The notes: a model not told the origin generated them from the sequence alone. DNA of 64,000 bases from Streptococcaceae bacterium ESL0729 (GCA_029391995.1 CP113924.1:527001-591000); one strand, 5' to 3'. Positions 52,141 through 62,008 are shown, counted from the first letter of the stretch. Translations and numbers: made by a program.

Positions 52141-53139
52141 TTAGATATTTAAGAAAATGATTAGGACCATGGCATAAAGGGCTTGGATACTTCCAGCTAG
52201 AAGACCAAAAGTTAAAAAAGACCTGCCATTCTTAAGGAATTTTTTGAAATTTAGGCGAAGACCGATTGCAGCAAGGGCACTTACCTCAAGCCAACTACTA
52301 AGGGTTTGGGCAAAATAATGGGTTTCCGTGGGTAACTTAATAAGGCTATTAATTAGACAAACCAGGATAAAGGCAAAAACATACCAGGGAAGAAGCCTGG
52401 TCTTGTACTTCTTACTGGCCTTGGTCCCAGTCCTTTTATCTTTCAAGTAAATTTTCATACAAATGATGACTACAGGTAGCATGATAATCCTTAGTATCTT
52501 GTAAAGCATGGCAAGTTTTACCTGATTATCTCCTAAAAAAGCAGCACTGGCTACAACCTGGCCAACCGACTGCAAACTTCCACCAATCAAGGCTGCCTGC
52601 CTGATTGAACTTTGTGGAAATATCATGCTCGCAATAAAGGCTAGAGTAAACATCATAATCGTACCCAAGAGATTGACTAGGATGATTGCCTGTCCTTTAT
52701 CTTCGTCTTTGGCTTCAATTGATGGTGTAATCGAGGCTATGGCAGAAGATCCGCAGACAGCCACTCCGCCAGCTACCAAGAGACTAAGCTTTTCCTTAAT
52801 GGCAAATTTTTTTCCAAGCATGGTAACACTTACAAGGGTTAGGGTCATAAGGATAAGTATGTAGAAGAAGCTCTTAAATCCTAAGGTCAAGATACTTGTG
52901 ATATTGACACTAAAGCCCAAAAGAAGGACTGAAATTTCAAGAAACTTACTTTCACAAAATTTTGTCCCCCTCTCCCACATTTTATCCTGAAAGATAGTAT
53001 TGCCCAGTAGGATACCTATAAGTAAGGCAAGACTTGCACTTCCAATTTGCGGTAAAAAATTTGCTAGAAGCTTGCTAATAAAGGCTAGACAGAGGGATAA
53101 AAGAATACCAGCCAAGAGACCCTTGATTTTTACTTTCAT
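52141..53139 (-). CDS. YeiH-family putative sulfate exporter membrane protein
   Basis: A 332-residue membrane protein with about ten hydrophobic segments, matching the UPF0324/YeiH family (LLIGILLGN near residue 40, LLLGFSVN, VCGSSAIASITPSIEAKDEDKG summarised by its CGSSAIAS motif, and IGGSLQSVGQVVASA). The family is annotated as putative sulfate or sulfonate exporter; evidence for the substrate is thin. It is transcribed alone on the minus strand with AAGGAGGAAAG before the ATG. No LysR regulator, its frequent neighbour elsewhere, is present. Confidence 0.82.
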   Translation of the reverse strand: MKVKIKGLLAGILLSLCLAFISKLLANFLPQIGSASLALLIGILLGNTIFQDKMWERGTKFCESKFLEISVLLLGFSVNITSILTLGFKSFFYILILMTLTLVSVTMLGKKFAIKEKLSLLVAGGVAVCGSSAIASITPSIEAKDEDKGQAIILVNLLGTIMMFTLAFIASMIFPQSSIRQAALIGGSLQSVGQVVASAAFLGDNQVKLAMLYKILRIIMLPVVIICMKIYLKDKRTGTKASKKYKTRLLPWYVFAFILVCLINSLIKLPTETHYFAQTLSSWLEVSALAAIGLRLNFKKFLKNGRSFLTFGLLAGSIQALYAMVLIIFLNI

Positions 53140-53235
53140 TATTTGAACTTTCCTCCTTCTTGATTTTTACTAAATTCAGATAAAAAACGATTCCTCTACA
53201 TTCTAACATTTTAAGGGTGTGAAAAGGCTTATTTC

Positions 53236-53264
53236 TTGAATATAAAATTTAATTTTGTTATATT
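53236..53264 (+). promoter_or_regulatory. promoter of the CsbD-like gene
   Basis: TTGAAT (53236-53241), 17-base spacer, TATATT (53259-53264), close to the vegetative consensus. Confidence 0.68.
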
Positions 53265-53305
53265 TAAAACATATTAAAAGTATATATAAATTAAGGAGAC
53301 TTATT

Positions 53306-53833
53306 ATGGCAGACAATGGAAATGTAGATAAAGTAAAAGGAAAAGTAGAAACAGCAGCAGGTAATGTTACTGGTGATAACAAGAAGAAAGCTGAAGGTTT
53401 CTTTGATGAATTAGTTGGTAAAACTAAAGAAGTGGCTTCAAAAGTCGGTAAGGCAGCAGAAGATGTGGCTGAAAAAACTGGTGATCTTTTTGATGACGCT
53501 AAGAAAAAATTTGAAGAAGCAAAAGATAAGGCTCCTGAAAAAACAGAAGAGTTAAAAGAAGAAGCTGGTAAGGTAGCTGAAAAAGCTAAAGAAGTAGCTG
53601 GCAAGGTAGCTGAAAAAGCTGGTGAATTCAAAGATTCAGCCAAGGAAGCTGCTGATAAGGCTGCTGAAAAACTTGACCATGCTAAAGAAGCTGCCAAGGA
53701 AAAAGCTGAGGAAGCAAAAGATAAGGCTGCTGACGCTAAAGACGCAGCAGAAGAGAAAGCTTCTGATGTTAAGGATGCAGCTAGTGACAAGATTGATGAA
53801 GCAAAAGACAAGGTAGAAGAGGCTAAAAAATAA
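53306..53833 (+). CDS. CsbD-like stress protein with a long Ala/Lys/Glu helical repeat region
   Basis: A 175-residue, extremely charged protein without Cys, Trp or membrane segment. The N-terminal 40 residues (VDKVKGKVETAAGNVTGD) match the CsbD fold. The rest is a heptad- and 11-mer-like series of Ala/Lys/Glu units (KAKEVAGKVAEKAGEF, KEKAEEAKDKAADAKDAAEE) reminiscent of LEA proteins and apolipoproteins, likely a long amphipathic helix. AAGGAG sets the ATG at 53306; the frame is open further upstream but holds the promoter. Related proteins are induced by stress; a protective role is inference. A 202-codon open frame on the opposite strand is a composition artefact. Confidence 0.83.
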   Translation: MADNGNVDKVKGKVETAAGNVTGDNKKKAEGFFDELVGKTKEVASKVGKAAEDVAEKTGDLFDDAKKKFEEAKDKAPEKTEELKEEAGKVAEKAKEVAGKVAEKAGEFKDSAKEAADKAAEKLDHAKEAAKEKAEEAKDKAADAKDAAEEKASDVKDAASDKIDEAKDKVEEAKK

Positions 53834-53887
53834 GCCTAATTTCCCTATCTATATTGGACGCAGGATGCTCATTTATTTAGAGCCAAC

Positions 53888-53964
53888 AAATCCCCGAACG
53901 TTGACTTATTACATGAAATTTTGAAATAATTTTTCATTAAATTTGTTGACAGGGGATTTTTTTT
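53888..53964 (+). terminator. possible long-loop terminator after the CsbD-like gene
   Basis: AAATCCCC (53888-53895) can pair with GGGGATTT (53952-53959), followed by a T run to 53964; an inner ATGAAA/TTTCAT stem (53913-53936) shortens the 55-base loop. Its 3' arm overlaps the mgtA promoter spacer. Confidence 0.4.
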
Positions 53965-53974
53965 AGTTTATATT
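53946..53974 (+). promoter_or_regulatory. promoter of the mgtA transcript
   Basis: TTGACA (53946-53951), 17-base spacer, TATATT (53969-53974), one mismatch from consensus in the -10. Confidence 0.75.
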
Positions 53975-53989
53975 AGGGTTAAAGTTAAA

Positions 53990-54145
53990 TATTTGTTAGG
54001 TGAGGCTCCTATTTGGACATAAGCTACTGCCGCGAAAGAATCGAGAGACTCTTAGTTGGTAGAACAGGGATGATCGTGAAGGTTATCCATAATGTAGCTG
54101 ATATTTTATATCTACGCCCTATAGTGCTAAAGCTCAACATAAGAT
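53990..54145 (+). promoter_or_regulatory. M-box (ykoK) Mg2+ riboswitch
   Basis: Conserved M-box blocks are recognisable in order: TTAGGTGAGGCTCCTAT, GCTACTGCCGCGAAAGAATC, GGTAGAACAGGGATGATCGT, GGTTATCCATAATG, then TACGCCCTATAGTGCTAAAG with CTCAAC. The family senses Mg2+ and controls magnesium transporters; here it precedes a P-type Mg2+ ATPase gene and is followed by a terminator. CTCAAC (54132-54137) can pair with GTTGAG in the terminator stem, giving the expected switch. Confidence 0.92.
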
Positions 54146-54154
54146 CATGATGCT

Positions 54155-54188
54155 AAAAAGCATGCTCTTTGTTGAGTGTGCTTTTTTT
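54155..54188 (+). terminator. riboswitch-controlled terminator before mgtA
   Basis: AAAAAGCATGCTC against GAGTGTGCTTTTT (two wobble pairs) followed by T residues. It is the expression platform of the M-box. Confidence 0.85.
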
Positions 54189-54296
54189 CGGTGGTCTTGT
54201 TGAACTTAACTTGTATCTGGCTAAATAAGTAATCTTGATGATTGATTTTGCCTTGTAAATTTAGCATGAAATCAATTATGAGACTGGAGGATACGT

Positions 54297-56900
54297 ATGA
54301 AAAAAATGGACACTAAAAAAAGTTCTGCTAAAGAAGTAGAACTTAAAAAATTTGCCTTTCTTTCAGAAGATGATTTGTATAAGGCCCTAGGTTCTTCAAA
54401 TCAGGGAATTTCTGAAGAGGAAGCTGAAAAAAGATTGGAGAAATATGGTCCCAATAAGATTGATGCAGAAAAACCAACTCCTGCCTGGCTTCTATTTTTA
54501 GAGTCCTTTAAAGATCCTTTTGTCTTTGTGCTTGCAGGCTTGATGGTCGTATCAATGCTTACAGATGATTTTCAAGCAGCCTTCATCATGGCCGTTATGA
54601 TTCTTGCCAGTTCAACCATATCTTTTGTTCAGGAATATCGCTCGCAAAAGGCGAGTCTCAAATTAAAAATTCTGATTGAAAATACCTGTGCTGTTACTCG
54701 TAACGGGGAAACCAAGGAAATTCCGATGGATAATGTTGTTCCAGGAGACATTGTGACTCTTGCTACTGGGGATATGATTCCTGCCGATGCTCGTCTTATC
54801 TGGGCCAAGGACCTCTTTATCAATCAATCATCTTTGACAGGTGAATCTCTGCCGGTTGAAAAATTTGTAAATCCAGGATTTAAATCTGAATCAGATGGTT
54901 CAGCAATTGATATGAAAGACTTGGTCTTTACTGGAACTGATATCCTAAGTGGACAAGGTAAGGCAATTATCTTAAAAACAGGTCAAAGTACTTTCTTTGG
55001 TGATATCGCCCTAAATGCTACTAAAAAACGTGGTAAAACATCATTTGACAGTGGCCTTTACCGAGTTAGCCAACTTCTTCTTAGGATGTCACTCATTCTT
55101 TTCCCAGTTGTTCTCTTAATCAATGGGGTGACAAAGGGTGATTGGTCAGAGGCCTTCTTCTTTGCTATCGCCGTAGCAGTGGGTCTAACACCTGAGATGC
55201 TTCCAATGATTGTAACAAGTAATCTGGCTAAGGGTGCAATGACACTTTCAAAGGAAAAGGTTATTGTTAAGGAACTTCCTTCTATCCAAAATCTCGGGAG
55301 TATGGACGTTCTTTGTACCGATAAGACAGGAACTATCACAGAAGACCGAGTGGTTTTGGTTCAACATTTGAATCCTCTTGGTGAAAACAATGATGATGTC
55401 CTAGACCTTGCCTTCCTAAACTCTTCTTATCAAACAGGTTGGAAGAATCTGATGGATGTAGCTGTAATCAACTATTATGATGAAACAGCCCGCAAGGAAC
55501 CATTTACTAATGTTGAAAAAATAGATGAAATTCCCTTTGATTTCTCACGCCGCCGTTTGACTGTTGTTATCAAGGCTGATGGTCATCAGCTGATGATCAC
55601 AAAAGGTGCTGTTGAAGAGATGGAAAGTATCTGTTCTCATGTAGAAATTAATGGAGAAACTGTTCCCCTAACTGATAAGCTCAAAAATCAAATGCGTAAG
55701 CTAAATACTGAGCTTAACGAAAAGGGTATGCGTGTCATTGCTGTAGCCATCAAAAAAGATGTCCATGATAATGCTGTTTATTCAGTAGCTGATGAAAAAG
55801 AGATGGTTCTTGTTGGATTTATGGGCTTCCTTGATCCAGTTAAAGAATCTGCAAAAACTGCTATTTCATCCCTTCATGATCACGGAGTTGCCGTTAAAGT
55901 TCTAACCGGTGACAATGAAATCGTTGCTAAGAAGGTCTGCCGTGATGTGGGTATTGCTGCTGATAACTACCTTCTTGGTTTAGACATTGATAGCATGAGC
56001 CAGGATGAACTTGCTGAAAAGGCAAGGACAGTCAACCTGTTTGCCAAACTTAATCCCATGCAAAAATCTCGGATTATCGAAGCCATTAAGGCAGATAATC
56101 ACACAGTTGGATTTATGGGAGATGGGATTAATGATGCACCAGCCCTTAGGACAGCTGATGTCGGTATCTCAGTTGATACCGCAGCAGATATCACCAAAGA
56201 TGCGTCTTCAATCATCCTTCTTGAAAAGAGCCTAAATGTTGTTGATACAGGTGTACTTGAAGGTCGCAAGGTCTTTAGTAACATGATGAAATACATCAAA
56301 AATACCCTAAGCTCAAACTTTGGTAATGTATTTTCAATTCTTGTTGCATCTGCCTTCCTTCCTTTCCTACCAATGCTTTCAATGCAGCTACTTATTCAAA
56401 ACCTTGTTTATGATATGGCCCAACTTACTATCCCTTGGGATAATGTAGATGATGAAGAACTTGATACACCAGTTAAATGGCAAATTAAGGGGCTCCTTAA
56501 ATTTACCATCTGTATTGGTCCTATCAGTAGTATCTTTGATATTATAACCTTCATCGTTTTATGGTTTGTCTTTGGTCTTAATACAGTTGCCCAACAAGGA
56601 AGCTTCCAAGCTGGATGGTTCATGGTTGGTCTAACTACTCAAACCTTGGTAATGCATGTTATTCGTACTAAAAAGATTCCATTTGTTCAAAGTATGGCAT
56701 CTCTACCAGTATGTTTATCAAGTATTGCAGCCATTGGAGTAGGACTTGTAATTCTTCTTACACCAATCCATAAGGCCTTTGATTTTGGTGAACTACCTAC
56801 TGGTTACTGGCCATGGTTCTTTGCCATTGTTATAGGATATGTCCTTGTAACCCAACTTGTTAAAAAACTTTATATTAAGCTTGGTAATGAGTGGTTATAA
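54297..56900 (+). CDS. mgtA: magnesium-importing P-type ATPase
   Basis: P3B-type ATPase bringing Mg2+ into the cell. The phosphorylation motif CTDKTGTIT has Asp342; the actuator motif LTGES, the N-domain KGAVEE and the hinge GDGINDAPAL are all present, with about ten membrane segments in a 2+2+6 pattern. Length 867 residues is normal. CTGGAGG precedes the ATG. The M-box in its leader should limit expression to low Mg2+, supporting the MgtA assignment over a Ca2+ pump. Confidence 0.94.
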   Translation: MKKMDTKKSSAKEVELKKFAFLSEDDLYKALGSSNQGISEEEAEKRLEKYGPNKIDAEKPTPAWLLFLESFKDPFVFVLAGLMVVSMLTDDFQAAFIMAVMILASSTISFVQEYRSQKASLKLKILIENTCAVTRNGETKEIPMDNVVPGDIVTLATGDMIPADARLIWAKDLFINQSSLTGESLPVEKFVNPGFKSESDGSAIDMKDLVFTGTDILSGQGKAIILKTGQSTFFGDIALNATKKRGKTSFDSGLYRVSQLLLRMSLILFPVVLLINGVTKGDWSEAFFFAIAVAVGLTPEMLPMIVTSNLAKGAMTLSKEKVIVKELPSIQNLGSMDVLCTDKTGTITEDRVVLVQHLNPLGENNDDVLDLAFLNSSYQTGWKNLMDVAVINYYDETARKEPFTNVEKIDEIPFDFSRRRLTVVIKADGHQLMITKGAVEEMESICSHVEINGETVPLTDKLKNQMRKLNTELNEKGMRVIAVAIKKDVHDNAVYSVADEKEMVLVGFMGFLDPVKESAKTAISSLHDHGVAVKVLTGDNEIVAKKVCRDVGIAADNYLLGLDIDSMSQDELAEKARTVNLFAKLNPMQKSRIIEAIKADNHTVGFMGDGINDAPALRTADVGISVDTAADITKDASSIILLEKSLNVVDTGVLEGRKVFSNMMKYIKNTLSSNFGNVFSILVASAFLPFLPMLSMQLLIQNLVYDMAQLTIPWDNVDDEELDTPVKWQIKGLLKFTICIGPISSIFDIITFIVLWFVFGLNTVAQQGSFQAGWFMVGLTTQTLVMHVIRTKKIPFVQSMASLPVCLSSIAAIGVGLVILLTPIHKAFDFGELPTGYWPWFFAIVIGYVLVTQLVKKLYIKLGNEWL

Positions 56901-56905
56901 AAATA

Positions 56906-56935
56906 AAAAGAGCTAGCACAGGCTAGCTCTTTTTT
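56906..56935 (+). terminator. terminator of mgtA
   Basis: AAAAGAGCTAGC - ACAG - GCTAGCTCTTTTTT. Confidence 0.9.
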
Positions 56936-56958
56936 ATATGTAGATTAGATATATGTAC

Positions 56959-56988
56959 AAAAAAATCAGCCGAAGCTGATTTTTTTTA
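56959..56988. terminator. terminator of glnPQ (minus strand)
   Basis: AAAAAAATCAGC - CGAA - GCTGATTTTTTTT, with poly-T on both strands; it begins at the stop of glnQ. Confidence 0.88.
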
Positions 56989-57726
56989 TGAATGTAGTAC
57001 CTGTTGTAAGAAGGTTTGTAGCCTTGGATGTTTAGGATGGTCGAAAATCTCATCAGGTGTTCCATCTTCAAGGATAACACCACCATCAGTAAAGAGAACG
57101 CGATTGGCAACCTTACGGGCAAATCCCATTTCATGGGTAACAATCAACATGGTCATCCCTTGTTTAGCAAGATCTTGCATAACATCAAGTACATCTCCAA
57201 CCATCTCTGGGTCAAGGGCACTAGTAGGCTCATCAAAGAGCATGATATCAGGATTCATAGCAAGAGCACGAGCAATAGCTACACGCTGTTTTTGCCCACC
57301 TGATAGTGATTCGGGCATATCATCTTTTTTATCAAGTAGACCAACTGTATCAAGAAGTTCATTTGCTTTTTTACGAGCATCTTCAAGACTCATCTTCTTA
57401 AGTTCCACAGGAGCATAAGTAATGTTATCAATAACAGTCATGTTAGGGAAAAGGTTGAAATGCTGGAATACCATACCAACATTTTGCCTTACCTGGTTGA
57501 AATCAGTTTGCTTGTCTGACAAGTCAAAATCATCAACAACGACAGAACCACTTGTTATTTTTTCAAGACCATTTAAGGTTCTTAAGAAGGTTGATTTTCC
57601 AGATCCAGAAGGGCCGATGATACAAACAACATCCCCTTCATAGAACTTAGCATCAATCCCTTTTAAGACTTCATTTTTACCATATTTTTTATGCAAGTCA
57701 TTGACATCAATTTTTAATTTTGACAT
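56986..57726 (-). CDS. glnQ: glutamine/glutamate ABC transporter ATPase
   Basis: ATPase of the GlnPQ importer, 246 residues. Walker [14 protein letters not shown]-loop [12 protein letters not shown], signature SLSGGQKQR, Walker [15 protein letters not shown] and H-loop THEMGFA follow the polar amino acid transporter family. It starts directly at the end of glnP (stop and start overlap by one base), so the two are one transcription unit on the minus strand. Confidence 0.94.
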   Translation of the reverse strand: MSKLKIDVNDLHKKYGKNEVLKGIDAKFYEGDVVCIIGPSGSGKSTFLRTLNGLEKITSGSVVVDDFDLSDKQTDFNQVRQNVGMVFQHFNLFPNMTVIDNITYAPVELKKMSLEDARKKANELLDTVGLLDKKDDMPESLSGGQKQRVAIARALAMNPDIMLFDEPTSALDPEMVGDVLDVMQDLAKQGMTMLIVTHEMGFARKVANRVLFTDGGVILEDGTPDEIFDHPKHPRLQTFLQQVLHS

Positions 57727-59873
57727 TATTTCATTTTCCTCTCTAATCTTCTTGCGAAGCGGATAAGGGCGTAGATTACAATTAGGTAGATGATTGCTAT
57801 AATTCCATATACTTTAAATGATTGGAAGTTACGGGCAACAATGATTTTACCTGTTTGTAGAAGTTCAACCAGACCAATTGCACTAATGATAGTTGTATCT
57901 TTAAGGGTAATGATAAACTGGTTGACAAGACTTGGAATGGTAATTTTAACAGCTTGCGGAAGGATTACGCGACGCATGGTAGTTCCATAAGATACTCCAA
58001 GACTTCGGCTAGCTTCCATTTGACCATTTGGAACTGCCTGAACACCTGAACGGACAATCTCAGCAATGTAGGCTGAAGAGTTAAGGGTAAGGGCAATTGT
58101 ACCTGCTAGGAAGTCATTTAAAGGACTTGCTTTTCCGGTAATTAACTCAAGTAGGTTAGGGATTCCGTAGAAGATGAAGATGGCAAGAACCATAAGTGGA
58201 ATACCACGAATTAAGTCAACGTAGATTTCTGTAAAGGTTCTTAGGAATTTACTTGGGCTAACACTGAAGAGTCCAAGAATTATCCCAATGATTGAAGCAA
58301 GGATGAAGGATACAACTGCAAGTAGAAGGGTAAGTTCTAAACCTTTTAGAAGTTGTTCCCAGTTATTTTTAAGGATACCAACAACAGTTGATTCATCGAC
58401 AGATGAGCTGTCTGTACTTGTTGATTCACCCACATAGGTATTAAGAATTTTGTCATATTCACCGCTTGCCTTAAGTTGAGCAAGTCCATTGTTGAACATT
58501 TCAATCAATTCAGGATTTTGTCCTTTTTTAACAGCAAATCCGTACTCACCAATTTTTTCTGGTTCAATTGGTGTAGCAAATTTCTTACCTTGCTTGATGG
58601 CATATTTAACAACAGGCTCATCATCCATGAAGGCGTCGATACTTGCAGTATTTAAGCTTTCATACATGGTATCGGCTGTGTCAAAGACCTTAATCTTGTA
58701 ACCATATTTATCTTGATTTTTTTCCAAGAAGTCTTGTGAAGCAGTACCGTTTTTAACACCGATTGTCTTATCTTTTAGATCTTCATAAGACTTGATTGAC
58801 TTGTTGCTGTCTTTAACAGCAACAGTTGCATTAGCTGTAAAATATGGATCTGAGAAATCAAATACCTTCTTACGTTCGTCAGTAATTGACATACCTGCAA
58901 TCATACCATCAGCCTGGCTGGCAAGGGTTTGGTCAACAGCTGTCTGGAAACCAACGAAGTTCATTTTTAGGTTGAAACCTTGGTTCTCAGCAATAGCATT
59001 TAGTAGGTCAACGTCGATTCCGACATATTTTTTACTAGAGTCCTGGAACTCAAAGGGAGCAAAGAGGCTGTCACTTGAAATATTATAAAGGCTCTTTACA
59101 GGAGTAGCCTTTTTAGCTACCTCAGTATCCTCTTTGGCTACATATTTAGCAACAATTGCATCATAACCACCATTTGCCTTAAGTTCAGCAAGAGATGTGT
59201 TAAATTCTTTGATTAAATCAGGGTTAGTTCCTTTTTTAACGGCGAAACCATAATTTCCAACTTGTTCAGCTGGCATATTAATAGCAAGATCTTGTCCTTG
59301 TAGGGCAGTGTAAGCAAGAACTGGTTTTTCGTCCATGATGGCATCAACGTCACCAATTTTTAGGCTGTCAAGCATTTGTGAAGCTTCATTGAAGCTCTTG
59401 ATCTTATAACCATACTCTTTTTCGTGCTTGGTAATAAATTCTTGAGCAACCGTGCTATTTTTAACACCGACTGTCTTACCTTTAAGTTGGCTGTAAGATG
59501 TGATTGGCTTTGCCTTGGTTGTTGCAATTACAATTTCAGATTTGTAGTAAGGATCTGAGAAGTCAAATGTTTTTTTACGTTCATCAGTAATTGACATGCC
59601 GGCTATAACACCGTCAACTTTTCCAGAAAGTAGGGAATTAAGGGCTGCATCGAAACCTGGGAAACTTAAGTCCATATCCCAATTGTTCATTTGAGCAATC
59701 TTATTAATTAAATCAACGTCAATACCCTCATATTTTTTATCTGAATTTTGAAACTCAAAGGGAGCATTGGTCGAGTCACTAGCAATTTTAACTTTTTTTT
59801 CATCAGCACTTGCTGTAAATGCTGAAAAAAATGAAATTAAAAGCGTTATAACAACTAAAAACTTTTTATTCAT
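57726..59873 (-). CDS. glnP: glutamine ABC transporter fusion: two binding domains plus permease
   Basis: A single polypeptide of 715 residues: signal sequence (1-23), two tandem solute-binding domains (about 27-250 and 262-480, both starting VKI/YNI-ASDS-like and containing a PFEFQ motif and [16 protein letters not shown]), then a permease domain (about 500-715) with the EAA loop [20 protein letters not shown]. This is the architecture of lactococcal GlnP, which binds glutamine, asparagine and glutamate with different affinities through the two domains. GGAGG before the ATG at 59873 is preferred over an upstream start at 59885. Confidence 0.94.
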   Translation of the reverse strand: MNKKFLVVITLLISFFSAFTASADEKKVKIASDSTNAPFEFQNSDKKYEGIDVDLINKIAQMNNWDMDLSFPGFDAALNSLLSGKVDGVIAGMSITDERKKTFDFSDPYYKSEIVIATTKAKPITSYSQLKGKTVGVKNSTVAQEFITKHEKEYGYKIKSFNEASQMLDSLKIGDVDAIMDEKPVLAYTALQGQDLAINMPAEQVGNYGFAVKKGTNPDLIKEFNTSLAELKANGGYDAIVAKYVAKEDTEVAKKATPVKSLYNISSDSLFAPFEFQDSSKKYVGIDVDLLNAIAENQGFNLKMNFVGFQTAVDQTLASQADGMIAGMSITDERKKVFDFSDPYFTANATVAVKDSNKSIKSYEDLKDKTIGVKNGTASQDFLEKNQDKYGYKIKVFDTADTMYESLNTASIDAFMDDEPVVKYAIKQGKKFATPIEPEKIGEYGFAVKKGQNPELIEMFNNGLAQLKASGEYDKILNTYVGESTSTDSSSVDESTVVGILKNNWEQLLKGLELTLLLAVVSFILASIIGIILGLFSVSPSKFLRTFTEIYVDLIRGIPLMVLAIFIFYGIPNLLELITGKASPLNDFLAGTIALTLNSSAYIAEIVRSGVQAVPNGQMEASRSLGVSYGTTMRRVILPQAVKITIPSLVNQFIITLKDTTIISAIGLVELLQTGKIIVARNFQSFKVYGIIAIIYLIVIYALIRFARRLERKMK

Positions 59874-59899
59874 TTTGTCCTCCAAACTTTTATGTGCCT

Positions 59900-59945
59900 A
59901 TTATATCAAAAAAAAAAGTATATGTCACAATTTCTGACATATACT
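59900..59945 (-). promoter_or_regulatory. overlapping pbp1A terminator and glnP promoter
   Basis: On the minus strand AGTATATGTCA - 7 bases - TGACATATACT followed by T10 is a perfect intrinsic terminator for pbp1A. Its 3' arm includes GTGACA, which lies 17 bases before TATAAT (59905-59900), so the terminator hairpin doubles as the -35 region of the glnP promoter. Confidence 0.8.
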
Positions 59946-59965
59946 AATGATATTTTACCAACTTT

Positions 59966-62008
59966 TTATTTGGTGATTGTTACTTCCTTACCACTTAGGC
60001 TAATTCCTTGAGGAACCTTCCAATCAACATTAGGTACATTGGCTGATAAGTCCTTCATCATCTCCCTGTAGACATCAAGAGCTACCTCTAATTTTTGCCC
60101 GTAGAGTGGAATCATTCTATTAGCATAACCGGTCCAGACGGCCATTGAATAATTGGTAGTGTAGCCGACAAAGTTTTCATCAGGGGCGACAGTTTCCCCG
60201 TAGCTGATATATTTGCCGTAATCAGCTAGGACTTGGTTGATTTGGCTGTCATTATAGTTACTTGTCCCGGTCTTACCTGCCTGGTAGAGGCCTGGGATAT
60301 AACCATTGGTCATGGTACCACCAGTTATAACATCCTTTAAGATGCTGGTCATGGTATAGGCTGTAGTTTCCTTCATGGCCCTTGTCTGAACAGGACTTGT
60401 GACTTTTTCCTGACCATCATCAGTAACAATCTTAGTTACATAATAAGGCTTGGTATAGATACCACCACTTGCCATGGCAGCGTAAGCTGCGGCCATTTTT
60501 TCAGAACTTGCTCCGTATTCATTCCCTGCTTCTTGGGTGTTACTTGAGATACTGTTTGAGTAGACGATACTTGGAGAAAAGTGGATACCAAGGCCATTTA
60601 CGAAGTCATTTGCCTTGGTTAGGCCAACGCTTTCAAGAGTTTTAATGGCAGGAATATTTCTTGACTGTACAAGAGCCTGTCTGACTGTCATTTGACCATA
60701 ATACCTACGGTCCCAGTTGTAGACGGGATCATTTGTCCCAGGCCAATTATAAGGGGCATCATTGATTGTCTTTTTGGTCGTATTGTAAATACCGTATTCA
60801 AAGGCTGGTCCGTAATCGACAAGGGGTTTCATGGTTGATCCCCAATCTCGGTCGGTATTAACAGCCTGGTTGTTCCCAAAGACTGTACCTTCAGGAACTT
60901 TTCTTCCCCCGATTTGAGCAACTACAGCACCACTTTTAACGTCAGTAACGGTTGAGGCCACTTGCATGTCATCATCTGGGAAATTAACATAGTCATCACT
61001 ATTCACAATGTCATAGAGACGTTGTTGGGCATTGCTGTCGACTGTTGTATAAACCTTAAGCCCATCTGTCATAACATCTTGCCCGGTTGTTTCTTGGACC
61101 TCTTCAATGGCCTGCTTGATGAAATTATCGAGATAACTTGGAACACTTACTGATGGTTTAAGCTGCTGCAAGCCATCGGTAATAGGAGTGTTAATGGCAT
61201 TATCATAATCTTCTTGGGATATCTTCTTGTACTTGAGCATGGAAGCTAAAACCACATTCCTTCGGAGGGTAGCGTCCTCTGGATTGGTATAGGGATTGTA
61301 TCCATTTGGTGACTGGGGCATACCGGCTAAAAGGGCTGTTTGAGCCAGGTTTAAATCTTTTAGTTCCTTACCATAGTAGGCAAGAGAAGCTGTCCGCATT
61401 CCGTAGTAACCATTGGCCATGAATACCTTGTTGATGTAGAGGGTTAGAATCTCTTCCTTAGATTCCTTTCTTTCCAGCTGAACGGCCAACCAGGCTTCTT
61501 GGGCCTTTCTCTTAATTGTCTGGTCAGTCTTATTGGTTGAAAAATAAGATAGTTTGATCAGCTGCTGGGTAAGGGTTGACCCCCCTTGGGTTGTTCCGCT
61601 TTTAGCATTGTGGAGAAAGCTTCCAAAAATCCTGACAGGGTCAACTCCCCGGTGGTTGAAGAAGCGGTGGTCCTCAATTGATGTAATAGCATTGACCAAG
61701 GTTATGGGAATATCCTTGGTGGTAATTAAATCCCTTTTTTCTGTTCCAAGATTTGCAATAACCTGTCCATCTTTATCGTATATAATAGAAGAGGAGTGGC
61801 TTTCTAATTTACTTATGTCAAGTTCAGGTGCCGTTCTTGCATAGTAGACAAAGAGAGAAGAAGCTGCTATAAAGCCTACGATGAAGAGGGATATTCCAGC
61901 TATTAAAATATATTTTAATGCCTTCCAGTACTTCTGATTTATTTGTTTCTTTGGTGTCTTCCCTCTCTTTAATCGGGTTTTAATAATTTTTTTTCCTTGA
62001 TTAGCCAT
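59966..62008 (-). CDS. pbp1A: penicillin-binding protein 1A (bifunctional class A)
   Basis: Polymerises and cross-links peptidoglycan. A basic cytoplasmic tail, one membrane helix (about 33-55), a glycosyltransferase 51 domain with Glu112 (EDHRFFNHRG) and QGGSTLTQQL, then a transpeptidase domain with STMK (391-394), SRN (449-451) and KTG (579-581). The 680 residues are somewhat shorter than many PBP1A proteins, lacking a long C-terminal repeat. The ATG directly abuts the recU stop (TAAATG), with GGAGAAAAG upstream. recU-pbp1A is the standard arrangement in Firmicutes. Confidence 0.94.
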   Translation of the reverse strand: MANQGKKIIKTRLKRGKTPKKQINQKYWKALKYILIAGISLFIVGFIAASSLFVYYARTAPELDISKLESHSSSIIYDKDGQVIANLGTEKRDLITTKDIPITLVNAITSIEDHRFFNHRGVDPVRIFGSFLHNAKSGTTQGGSTLTQQLIKLSYFSTNKTDQTIKRKAQEAWLAVQLERKESKEEILTLYINKVFMANGYYGMRTASLAYYGKELKDLNLAQTALLAGMPQSPNGYNPYTNPEDATLRRNVVLASMLKYKKISQEDYDNAINTPITDGLQQLKPSVSVPSYLDNFIKQAIEEVQETTGQDVMTDGLKVYTTVDSNAQQRLYDIVNSDDYVNFPDDDMQVASTVTDVKSGAVVAQIGGRKVPEGTVFGNNQAVNTDRDWGSTMKPLVDYGPAFEYGIYNTTKKTINDAPYNWPGTNDPVYNWDRRYYGQMTVRQALVQSRNIPAIKTLESVGLTKANDFVNGLGIHFSPSIVYSNSISSNTQEAGNEYGASSEKMAAAYAAMASGGIYTKPYYVTKIVTDDGQEKVTSPVQTRAMKETTAYTMTSILKDVITGGTMTNGYIPGLYQAGKTGTSNYNDSQINQVLADYGKYISYGETVAPDENFVGYTTNYSMAVWTGYANRMIPLYGQKLEVALDVYREMMKDLSANVPNVDWKVPQGISLSGKEVTITK

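Noticed and set aside
53203-53811. Long open frame (202 codons) on the minus strand opposite the CsbD-like gene
   Set aside because: It is a by-product of the repeated Ala/Lys/Glu codons on the plus strand; it is almost only Ser/Ala/Leu, has no ribosome binding site and overlaps a well-supported gene.
57726-59873. Duplicated binding domain in glnP as an assembly artefact
   Set aside because: The two domains differ throughout at the DNA and protein level and the same architecture is known for lactococcal GlnP.
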